From: Caprimulgus europaeus
Taxonomy: Eukaryota > Chordata > Aves > Caprimulgiformes > Caprimulgidae
Length of the DNA: 64,000 nucleotides
Reading direction: 5' to 3'
NCBI GenBank assembly: GCA_907165065.1
Contig: OU015528.1
Coordinates: 39,733,515-39,797,514 of the forward strand
A program made the position numbers and the translations under genes. The notes beneath the pieces were generated by a model. The model was given only the letters and a program-made list of their open reading frames with translations. It made no database searches and was not told the origin of the DNA. Below, piece by piece: positions 14,701 to 26,500 of the stretch. Each line of letters starts with the position of its first letter. The stretch's first letter is position 1.

Positions 14701-17700
14701 AAAGAATCAAACGATCAGAGTCAAGAACCTTTCTGGAACTTTGTCAAGTTCAAACTGAAGAAAATGTTTTGCTGAAAAAACAGGCTGCTGAACTGGGGTA
14801 TGTATTTATGTGAATATAACTTTTGTTCAGAAATATGGTTTTATATATTGCTAGTGTAGTTCTTGGTGTCTTATGAATTTTCTTAGCTTTTTGCCTGGAA
14901 ATGTATTGTGTTAAGAAAGAGATTAGAATCATTGTCTTCAGTGGAAAGAGTATTTCAGGCAGAAACTACTTGGACTTGACTTTTATTTGTTTAAGTTTGA
15001 GAAAACAAGTGGTTTGAAACCTTCAGTTAGTAGTAGTTGAATTAATTCATACATGGAACATAGTACAGTGTTATGCAGGAATAGTAGCTTAAATCCTGAA
15101 AGTGGTATAATTGTATTAACATGATTTCCACTTTCAGCTTAATCAAGCCTAGTTTGCCTATTGGTGCCATATGCATTCATTTTCCCTGCCTGTATTATTC
15201 ATGTTCTCAATGCTTGCAAACAATTTCACCTCTTTCGTCTTAAAGTACTGGACCAGATGGCTCTGTTAACAGGTCTTTTATTTTGTTATACTTACCAGCT
15301 TTATCATTATTGCCATGGTTAGTTGTCCAGTGACTTCAGCTTAGACATTGCAAGTGGTAATTCCTTGTTGTTTCCTAAGTAGGTTCCTAATATGCTTGTA
15401 GTTCTTTTAATATCCAACTTGCCTGCTGATGTTTGGAAAGATAGTTTCCTTGATCCTGCCAGTTACTGAACATAATCCCAGAGCAGGTGAAGCATGTGAC
15501 ATTTGACAATGCTTTAGTCTGAACTGCTCCTTGTATGCTTTCTTGTTTCAGGAAAAGTACCCACATTTTTTTCAGAATCTAGCTGGTTTATATTTACATG
15601 TAAGCCTGTATACCCATGGTGTCTTGTTGCTACCTAACAGGTTATACCTGAACGTATTATTGGCTATTACTAAGCTGCAATAAAATCTCCATAGCTCACA
15701 AAACAGATTTATTTGAAGAGTTTCATATTAAGAATTAGATTGAAAGTAGTTTGGGAGAAATTATATAGTGCAGTTTTCTATGACAGATGTAATGTCTGGA
15801 TGGCTCCTAGAACTCATGTTTCTTTATTGAACCTTCAAGATATGTCTTCTCCACTTCTTTTATTTTTGGCTTCCCTTTGATCTGGGTAGGTAAGAAACTG
15901 AATATAAGCCATCAGTGTGCCCTGGTACCAAAGAAAGTTAAGAACATCCTGGGCTATATCTACAAGAACATAGCCAGTAGGTTGAGAGAATTTATTTTTT
16001 CCCCTCTCTTCAGTCCTTACTAGCTCTAGAATACTGTGCCCCATATTTTGGATCACCAATACATAAAAGGCATTGATAAACTGGAACAAGTTTGGTGAAT
16101 GGCCTCTAAGATGGTCAGGGGTTCAAGCATGTGCTCAAGAAGACAGAGTCAGGCTGTTTGCAGTGGTGCATAACAGGAGAATGAGCAATAAGGACCTAAG
16201 ATGAAACAAGAGGTTCAGACTAGTGTGGTGGGTTGATTGCAGTCAGTAATTAAGCACCCACCAGAAGGATGAGAGAGAGAATCAGAAGACCAGAAACAAG
16301 AAAAACCCATGGATTGAGATAAGGTTTAATAAGTGAAGGAAAGAGGGGAAGGGGGGAGTGGGGTGGAGTGGGGGAAGAAAACAAGTGATGCAAAGCAATC
16401 ACTCACCACCTTCCACCATCATACTGATGCCCAACAATTCTCTGAGCAGTGGCAACCTTTGAAAGACTCCCTGCCCCAAGTTTTATTGCTGAGCATGATG
16501 TCATATGGTATGGAATATAGTTTTGGTCAATTCAGGTCAGCTGTCCTGGCTGTGTCTCTTCCCAGCCTCCTGCCTACTCCCAGCTTGCTTGCTGAGTGGG
16601 ACAGAGAAGGCCTTAACTCTGTCCAGGCACTGTTCAGCAAAACATCAGTGTTTTACCAATACAGTTTCAGACATAAATCTAAAACAAAGCACCATATGGA
16701 CAGCTATAATGAGGATTAACTCCATCCCAGCCAGACCCAATACTAGACATAAGGAAAAATCTTTTCACTGTTCGGACAGTGATGAATTGCAACACATAAT
16801 CCAGAGATGTTGTGCAATCTCTGTTTTTTGTTTTCAAGACTTGACTGGATAAAACTGTGAGCAACCTGGTCTGATCTCAGAGCTTCTCAGACCTAACCCA
16901 GCTTTGAAGCAGGAGGTTGGACCAGAGACCCCTCCTGACATTCCTTCAATTGAGAATTTCTATATAATTCTGTTTAAGTTTTGTTTGAAAGAGCTTGCAG
17001 ATGTTTGAGAACAACAATTGTGGGAAGAATAAATGATGTCAACATCTCTTCTTTCCTGAATGTATGGTTTCGAGAGGGTGGGAGAGGAAGAGGAGAGTTG
17101 GGGTTTGGGGTTTTTTAAGGTTTTGAGAATTCATTCACCATCTTTTGAATTGGTAACTTTGACATGGTTGAAGCATCTTGTATCAAATTTAGTCTTAAAA
17201 TTAATTTATTGTGTGTTAAAGCCCTCTGTTTTATTTTGACTGAAAGTGCAATTTATGGATGATTTGAAAACCATTGAAAAATGCAGTTCATAAAAGGAAC
17301 TCTAAACAACTTGTTTATATATAAGCCTTAACAGCATAGCTATTATATGTACATACTGTAATACTTTTACTGAATTAATGCAACACTGGTAAAGAACAGG
17401 CCAGCAATAGAGCAAGCTTCTGTCTGTTTCACATTTTGCTAAGTTATGAACCCCTGTAGGTGTGACCTCGAGTATGTAAGCTGCCAAAAGTAATCACTTC
17501 TTGCTTCCCTAATCCATGTGTCATGAACCACTGCTACCCAATTAAATTGTGCTGTTTCTGCCTGAAACATCACTGTTCTTACCATGCTCAAGAATGAAGC
17601 ATTTTAGAATTAGACTTCTCTATTCTAATAAGTGTTTCCTGTCACATAATCTTTAGATATCTTGTAGTAAGTAGTCATATAGAAAAATAATATGACACTT

Positions 17701-20477
17701 TGGCTGCAATAATTTGCTTTTAGTCATCAGATATGCAGGTGTCTGGCTAGTAGAACTTGAACTTTATAAATACTCTATATATAATACAGTGAAAATGACA
17801 GGAATTTCACAAATGGTATTGCAGAAGAGAGTATGTAAGCAGTGACCTCTTTCATCTGTTTGTAAGGGACTTTTGTAAACTGCAGTTGAACATCAATAAT
17901 GATCATAGAATCATAGAATGGTTAGGGTTGGAAGGGACCTTAAAGATCATCTACTTCCCACCTCACTGCTGTGGCAGGGACACCTACTAGGCTAGTTTGC
18001 TCAAAGCCTCATCTAACCTGGCCTTGAACACTTCCAGGGATGGGACATCCGCAATTTCCTTGGGCAACCTGTTCCAGTGTCTCACCACCCTCACAGTGAA
18101 GAATTTCTTCCTAATATCTAATCTAAATCTGCCCTCTTCCAGTTTGAAGCCTTTACCCCTTGTTCTCTCACTGCCTGCCCTTGTAAAAAGTCCCTCCCCA
18201 GCTTTCTTGTAGGCCCCCTTCATGTACTGAAGCCTTCTTTTTTCCAGGCTGAACAGCCCCAACTCTTCCAGCCTGTCCTCACAGGAGAGGTGCTCCAGCC
18301 CTTGGATCATCCTCGTGGTCCTCTTCTGGACTCGTTCTAACTGGTCCAACTGGTCCTTGTCTTTCTTGTGTTGGGGGCTCCAGAACTGGACGCAGTACTC
18401 CAGGTGGGGCCTTACGAGAGCAGAGTAGAGGGGGAGAATCACCTCCCTCGACCTGCTGGCCACACTTCTTTTGATGCAGCCCAAGATACGGCTGGCCTTC
18501 TGGGCTGCAAGCACACATTGCTGGCTCTTGTTGAGCTTCTCATCCCCCACCACTCCCAAGTCCTTCTCTTCAGAGCTGGTCTCAATCCACTCATCATCCA
18601 GCCTGTATTTATGTTTGAGATTGCCCCAGCCCAGGTGCAGGACCTTGCATTTGGCCTTGTTGAATTTCATGAGGTTAGCACAGGCCCACTTCTCAACCTG
18701 TCAAGGTCCCTCTGGGACCACCTGGATTGTTTGCGACCTGCTGTGTTGTCCCTCCAACAGATATCGGGGTGGTTGAAGGCCCCCATGAGGACCAGGGCTT
18801 ATGAATATGAGGCTGCTCCTGTCTGCCTATAGAAGGGCTCATCTGCTCGGTCTCCCTGGTCTGGCAGCCTGTAGCAAACCCCACAGTAATGTCCCCTTTC
18901 CCTGCCTTCCCTTTAATCCTGACCTATAAGCTCTTGGTTAGCTCCTCATACATCTCCAGGTGGAGCTCCCTACACTCCAGCTGGTTGTTGACATAGAGAG
19001 CAACAGTCCCTCCTCATCTCCCCTGCCTGTCCTTCCTGAAGAGCCTGTATCGTTCCATTCCAACACTCCAGTCATGGGAGCCATCCCACCATGTCTCTGT
19101 GATGCCAATCAGGTCATAGCCCGGCAGGCATGCACACACCTCCAACTCCTCTTGTTTATTCCCCATGCTATACGTGCATTAAATGATAACATTTAATTTG
19201 GGCCCCCAGTGAAGTTGACTTTGACTTGCTGGCTGGAGCAGCTGGAATCCCAGTGTGGTGCTCTTCAGACGTGTACCTCCCAGAGTTACTACCAGCAGGC
19301 CCAGTTATATCCCCTTCCCCCTTCCAATCTAGTTTAAAGCTCTGTCAATGAATGAGCCCCGCTAATTCTTGCCCCAGGATCCTTTTCCCCATCTGAAACA
19401 GGCGTATCCCATCTTTTGCCAGTAGCCCTGGTGCTGTGTAAACCTCCCCATGGTCAAAGAAACCAAAACTCTGCCTGTGGCACCAGCCTCTAAGCCATGT
19501 TTTTGTTAATCAGGTGTATCTTCCTGTTCCTCTCAGTAAACCTCCCTGCCACTGAAGGGATTGAGGAAAACATTACTTGTGCTCCTGATCCTGAGGGCCA
19601 CACCAGGCCAGGGAGGTTCCTACTAATATCCCTAACCCGGGCCCTAGGGAGGCAGCAGACTTCGTCTGGGAAGGGTCTGGTCAAAGTATGTTGCCCTCAG
19701 AAGGGAATCACCTACCACAATTACCTTCCTCTGTTTCTTGATTGAACTAGTCCTGAGGTGTGGGGGTTATGGACCTGCCCTGTCTCTTAGGTCGCCTCTT
19801 CTTACCTGGTGGCAAGAGGGTAGGGAATCCTGTGCTTCATGTAAAACCTGTTGCCTTTGCCTCAGGGATGGGAGGGCCTGAGTCCACCAGTCTATCTCCC
19901 TCTCAAACTCCCTGATAGTCCTCAGCCTTTCAGTCTCCTCTTTCAGCTCAGCCACCATGCTGAGCAGATCACTTACAGGATCACAGTGAATACAGGTGCT
20001 GTCCCTTCTATGATGCTCATAGAAGTTTCTCTAAAGACGAATTAGATTTTATCACACTATTAAAAACAAACTTGTCCTGGTTTTTGCTAGGGTAGAATTA
20101 ATTTTTTTCCTTAGTAGCTAGAAAGCACTGTGTTTTGGTTTCAGTGAGGATTGTTATGAGAAGAATGTTGATACAAGGACACTGTGCTTGGGCAGTTTCC
20201 AAGAAGAGAGGACTGGAAGTGGGGGTGGAGAAGAAAAGTACAGTAGTTAGTAAAACCCAGAACTGACAGCTGGATATGCCAATAAGATATTCCATATCAT
20301 ATTATGTCATGTTCAGTATATTAACCAGGGCTGACCAGAAAGGGGGAATTCTGTCAGGAATCACTTGGGCTCGTTTTTCTGGGATTGCAATTTCAGTTTT
20401 GGGGTTCCTTTTTGCTCCTCTGGGATCGCTATCAGTGAGTGGTGAGCAGTTGTACTGTGCATCACTCATATATTTTT

Positions 20478-20532
<55 letters not shown>

Positions 20533-23500
20533 GTATGTTATCATTATTACTGCTATTATTCTTATTATTTTAATTTGATTTTTACTCTAATTATTAAATT
20601 GTTCTTCTCTCAACCTTTACCCCTCCAATTCTCTGCCCGATTCCCTGGAGGGGGGTGGAGGGAGGGAAGGGGTCGGCAGGGTGGGAGGCTGCGAGTGCCT
20701 GTGTCTTGTTTGGATGCCAGCTGAGTTAAACTATCACATTATTACAAACAAAAGCTCAGTTAAAATTTGAGTGTACTATTTAAATATTCTATGTATCAGA
20801 ATTATGAAAATCACAGTAAAATCACAAAGGGAAAAACATATTAAGCAAAATTTTAACTAGCACACAAACTAGCACACAAAGGGCTAAAATATTATGGTTT
20901 AGCTGCAGTAGCCAGGAGCAAACAGCCATTGCTGATTATGACCAGCTTGTTTGTCCACTGTCCCTCCAAAAGGTCTGTTCTGCTGACTTTTCCATATTAT
21001 GGTTACTGTCTCATTCTGACAAAATGATGCTCTTTGAATAACCTGGCAGTCATTGCAGATGCAGTTGCAGTGAGAAATTCTATACAAAATGTGTCAGCTC
21101 TGTAAACAAGCTTCCACTGCCACCTTAAACTTTCAAAGTGGCAACATTTTGTCTGATTTAAACTTCACTGAAAGGCCTTCAAGGATTAATAACTTGTCCT
21201 TTTCCATATCTGTTAAGTCAGCCTGTGTATAGGTCCTTAAACTTCCTAGGTGGTGTCCATGGGGATTTCCTCCTCCCAGTCTCTACACTTCCCTCCCCAA
21301 ACGCTGCATGCAAAACTGAGAAAGATTTGGTCTAAATTTACCAAGAGGACAGTGGTGGATACTTTTAGTGTATTGATTAGGACTGAAGTTGTAGCAGTCA
21401 TTAATAAATGCCTGACCTGAATTTCCAAATAGATTAAAAACTGATGCTAATGCTTTTATCTTTCCTCAAAGTCCTTGGAAAATCCTAGCACAAGTTGAGA
21501 AGTATCTTTTTGGTAAGAAAGGTGCAGGCAGCTTTCTGCTCTTAGCATTTGTTTGTGAAAGTAATATCTTGATGTACTATCAGGGCCACTATTCTAGCAT
21601 GCTTGTGCATTGCTATGAAAGACTCATCCCTTGCTCTTCTGGCTTATAATCCCTTTCTTCCACTGGAAAAGCAGTGCGTCCTTTGTGACTATGCTAAAAT
21701 GTACATAAGGCAGAAATAACTTTCACTTGTTAAGATCAAAACAAATCTGTGGGTAGCCATTGAACATGAGGGAATGTGCTGGTCAAGATGGAAGCCATAA
21801 AGTAGCAAGACTACTGTATTCATCTATGTTTCATTACATACTAAGCAACCAGGCAGTATGAATACTGGTGCTTCCATCAGGATAATACCGTTTCTTGCTT
21901 TGTCTAGATGCTAAGTTATGCTTAAAACCTTAGTAGTATCTTAACCAAGAAGCAATTCCAGAAGAGTTAGTGTGACCAGACACCTTATAATGCCAAAGAA
22001 AGTCTGAAAGGCAAACAACCAATTTGCATTAACTGAAAAGGAAATATTTTGGTATCAAAAAATTTAATACTATCATATTTCGTTGTCTTCTCTCTTCTCT
22101 CCTTCCTCCTATGTTTGTTTTTTTTTCATTAAAGAAATAAATCAGACCTGCATATTTTCCATTATAGCAGCTTCCTTTCTGTGGTTTGAATAAGCCATCT
22201 TCAGGTGGTGAGCAATTGTATTGTACATCACTCATTTGTATATTCTGTTATTAGTGAGAGAGCTGGGTCTGTTTAACCTAGAGAAGAGAAGACTGAGAGG
22301 GGACCTTATTAATTTTTATAAATATCTAAAGGGTGGGTGTCAAGACTTTGGGGCCAGGTGCTTTTTAGTTGTGGCCAGTAATAGGACAAGGGGCAATGGA
22401 CCCAGGCTGCAACACAGGAGATTCCACTTAAACAGGAGGAAAAACTTCTTTACTGTGAGGGTGCCAGAGCACTGAACAGGCTCCCCAGAGAGGCTGTGGA
22501 ATCTCCTTCTCTGGAGATATTCAAAACCTGCCTGGATGCAGTCCTGTGTAATTTGCTCTAGGTGAACCTGTTGGACTAGATGATCTCCAGAGATCCCGTC
22601 CAACACCTATCATTCTGTGATTCTGTGTTATTATCATTATTATTTTATTTCAATTAGTAAATTGTTTTTATCTCAACCTGTGAGTCTCCTTGCTTTTACC
22701 TTTCCAATTCTCTCCCTTACTCCTTTGGGGGGTGCAGGGGCGAGGGGCGGGGTAAAGGGGAGAATGAAAGAGTGACTGTGTTTGACTGCAAGCCAAAGGA
22801 GTGCAACTAGTACAATAATTCTCTGAGATGTCACTACAGCTTCCTTTGCAGTTTCTTGAAACTTAGGCTGATATGACTGCCTAAAAGGAAAGCCACTGAT
22901 ACACAGAGGGCAGCCTAAAAATCCTACATGAGTGCAGTTGTGGATTTCCAGGGAATATGTCAGCTGGAAGATAGAGTGCATGCTCACAGTGGCAAGACTG
23001 TATTTTGTAACCAGTATTGCACTGAACCATTTCTGTGTGCCACATTCATAGCCACTGAGAGGGTGAGATGCCCCTGCACCTGCCAAAGGGGTGGATGCAC
23101 AAGTATCCTACTCTGTTCATTGCTACAGTGTTTTGTTTTCCTTTGTTTCTGTTTTTTGAGAATGAACAAGTGTAGTCAGGATATACTTTTTGTATATTTT
23201 ATTTTGGCCAATATATAGAATATTCTGTGTTTTTCCTCAATATTTTAATCCTTAAACAAACAAACAAACAAAACTAAAACAAACTAAATTAAAAAAAAGG
23301 TGGAAATGAATTTCAGCTTGTTTTTTGTTGGTTTTTTTTGTCTTCTGATTGTAGTATGTTTTGTAGAACTTTGGTAATGATCTTTTAAATTTATCTTTTT
23401 AAATACTTTAACTAACTTAAAATATTTAACTAATGCCTTAAGTATTTCATGTTGAATAAATGACTATTCTTACCATGTAGTAGGAGACAGCTAAATTTGT

Positions 23501-26500
23501 TAGATCTCTAAGCAAATATATGCATTGGTTCAAGTATTTTTAGGAATTGTCATATTTATGGAATTAACAGGAGCAGGAGTAATGTTGTGCAATGAGCAAT
23601 CAAATGTACACCTAAAGCACAGTGAGTTTTGTAATTAGGCTGTGTGGATTTGGCTACCAATTTAGCCATTCATATTTTGAGCAGTAGCACTAAAGTTGCA
23701 CTAGTAAGGGAAGAGTTGGAATCTTTTCTACTCTTGTAAGATCTGATTTTGTATGTTCTTAAAAATCTAAAAAGTTTTTAGTTGTACTTCACTAGAGGAA
23801 ATAGTTATATAGGTAAAAAGTCTTTTCACAATAAAATCTTATAAAAGATTCACCTTTCAAGAATGATAAACAGGAAGTAAAATTCTGTTAATCAGACTGT
23901 AATATTAGGACCTGATTTTTACAGGCTCTCTAAAGAATTGATTTTATTTCTACTTTTTTTCTTGCCTTTGTGCTTCTCTGAAAATAGTTCCAGATTACAG
24001 ATCTCTACGTCTATCTATGCTATCAAAGGAAAATGTTTTTATGACTCAGAAAGTACCTGCTACCTAATGCAATGGACAAACACTGTCCAAATACAGACAG
24101 CCTTCTGAATTTGTAACAGTTAGTTCATATTTACTCTTACTCATCCTCATAATCTAGATAGTGTAACACAAAGAACAAATGAGAGCTGGACTTTGTAGAT
24201 TAATGTTGCTTCAGTCTAGCAACTTCCCTTATAATGATAAAAATTTCTATACTTAAAAGTTTCTGTTTTCCTAAATTCTCTCTAGGCACTGGGGTTTGTT
24301 GTTTTGAATCTAAGTTTGGGTTTTGTTCCTGTAGTTCTGATTTAAATCTCAAAATTACTGTTATTTTTATATTAGCTTTCATAGTTTCCAGATAAAATTG
24401 GATCATTAAGGCTATTACAGGATTTATAACAAAGTTGCCTCAAATCCTCTAAAATTTTTGGCTTCGTATGCCTCTAACCACACAGAAAATTAACAGTGAA
24501 ATGCCTTCCCTAGTGCCTATTTCAAACAGACCAAAACCTTTTTAAAAAAAGTAAAATAAGCAATATCTAACATATATAAGTATATTCTAAATGCTGACAA
24601 AAAAGAAAAATGCAATTAAGATTTATAAATACTGAAACTGATTTTCAATCTTGAGTAATTGCTATTCACTGTAAGAATATGGAAACATGTAAAGATACTT
24701 GAAAATACAGGGTAGTTTAGAAAACAATACAGGTAATACTTTTTTTTTAAAAAAAAAAAAAGCATTCATACGATCTGAAACACATGTAAAAACATTTTTG
24801 TCTTTTTTCAGAATTGCTTCTTCCGTTGATTCTGCACAGGGACAATGCTGGTATTTTAATCAGATGATGAAACTTAGTATTAAACATCGATATGCACATG
24901 AGTATGGTGAACTAAACATCACTGACAGAGATGGACCAGAAGCACTGCAAAATCATTTAAAGCAAACATCCACTGGCTGCCTACAGGAAAATAACCTCTT
25001 TATCATGGGTGCGACAGAAAATAAACAGGTCTTGTTGGATCCTTCTGAAAGATGGATTAGTACTGGCCATATTCAGACCACATTCATTAACTTCTCCAAA
25101 CCTATGCACCAAAAGGAAAATAAAGATCAGAGAGTGAAGCAGAAGAGCACTGAATCATGTATTAATTACAGTGAGGAGAGCAAAGGCAATAACATGTCAG
25201 CCCAACTCATGTTGCAACAGTCAGTGATGGTAGCAAGTAATTTGGGAAGAGATCTTCGACATTTGGAGAATGATACAGAAAGGTAAGACAGATGTCAGGT
25301 TGCTTTAAAATAGGTTATATGAATAGGCAGTAGCAGTGAGGATTTCTTGTTTTAAATGAGGCATGGAATTTAGTAAGAAAGCAATATTTTTAAGCTTATT
25401 AGACAACAAAGAGTTATTTTAAGGTGATGCATGCTAGATTTCCATATAATAAAAATCCTTTGTGGTATTCTGTCGGTTGGTATACTAGAATATAGATACA
25501 TATGTACTTGAAATAATTTTAAAATACTGTATGGTAAGGCAACTTGAAAACTTCCTCTTAATCTCCTACCTTTTCTTTCTTTTTTTTGCAGCAAATTTAT
25601 GACACCAGTTCAGTGACACGTACAATGTTAGGGATGAAAACACTGGATGGTTTGCAGGAATTTTGGGGCAGTTAAACTACAAACTAGTGTAAAGCTTTTT
25701 TCCTCTACTATTCATTAGACATTCAAGATCTGTATAGAGTTTACAGTCAGTATTGTTTAGAAGGCAAGATGGAAAAGTTGCTTAAATCTACTATCCTACT
25801 CCCTTGACCATAGGCTGGTCTCGTGCTGTTGTGATGACTGAAGGGCTAACAGCCTGCCCTGCCCTTGACACTCCTCCGACATACCTTAACCTGCTTCTTA
25901 AAAGTAGAGGAAGGGGTGAGGGGCCAGTTCAACTTGTTCTATGCCCCCAAATATTCTCCTGCATGAAACAGACTGGTTTATTACCTCTTTGGAATGCATT
26001 TACTGCTGGTTTGTATGGTTCTCAATGTACAGTCAGGGAAAAAAGAAGCTGAAATTTTTGCCCAAAAGGTACAAAACTTCAGTTACAATTTCATAAGAAT
26101 TTAGTTTCAAAAATACATGTCTTGAGAACACTATGAAGAGCAAGTATAGAAGTTGTGCTTGTTCATGCTGTTTAGACTTGTGGTAAATGGGCAGTACTTA
26201 ACACACTAATAATGTGTCATAAAATTTATTATCTCAGTACCATAGAATTCATCATTGCCTCTCAGGAAGCTGTAAGTAAGAGCATAGTAGTCTATTATGG
26301 AAGACGAATGCTTTGGAAAAATCTTTTTGAAATAGTTCATTAGAGTTTTTAGTTAATGTTTTAAATGCATTCTCTAGGTCTGTTGTTGGACAGTTCTTTT
26401 CAACAGAGAATACAAACCATTAGAGGAGGTCTGTTTGTTTTTTAGCTCAGCTAAACCACGTATTGGGGTTGCAAAACTTAATAAATACATTTTTAGGAAA

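Larger units (their letters stand above)
17901..20048 (-). mobile_element. CR1 LINE, antisense, with a large internal deletion
   Basis: The left end at 17901 has the CR1 3' repeat (ATCATAGAATCATAGAATGG). Minus-strand reading from 5' to 3' gives ORF1 tail pieces (19958-19770, [13 protein letters not shown] and [12 protein letters not shown]; then ORF1 C-terminus ending near 19336). The N-terminal part of the ORF2 endonuclease follows (about 19170-18720, including [16 protein letters not shown]). The sequence then jumps at about 18720 directly to the C-terminal reverse-transcriptase tail (18670-17987). The reverse-transcriptase core is missing. The right limit near 20048 is approximate. Confidence 0.93.
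14798..24811 (+). other. Intron between exons e and f, rich in nested mobile elements
   Basis: This 10-kb intron carries three CR1 copies and three related solo LTRs, each listed separately, packed between 15893 and about 22795. The flanks 14798-15892 and 22800-24811 are AT-rich with only a short CAAA repeat at 23258-23275. The tracts 16974-17900 and 20739-22197 hold nothing I recognise. Confidence 0.85.

Noticed and set aside
16333-16852. Open frames of 128 and 115 codons
   Set aside because: They lie across an antisense solo LTR and CR1 remnant with no protein similarity.
18368-19196. Plus-strand open frames over the CR1 endonuclease and RT region
   Set aside because: The coding sense is the minus strand of CR1. 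These are shadows.
20276-20578. 100-codon open frame ending in Ile-Tyr repeats
   Set aside because: It is an LTR plus its AT microsatellite. The repeat has no stops and creates the frame.
22673-23086. 137-codon minus-strand open frame
   Set aside because: It starts in the LTR fragment and runs into unrelated sequence, with no recognised domain.
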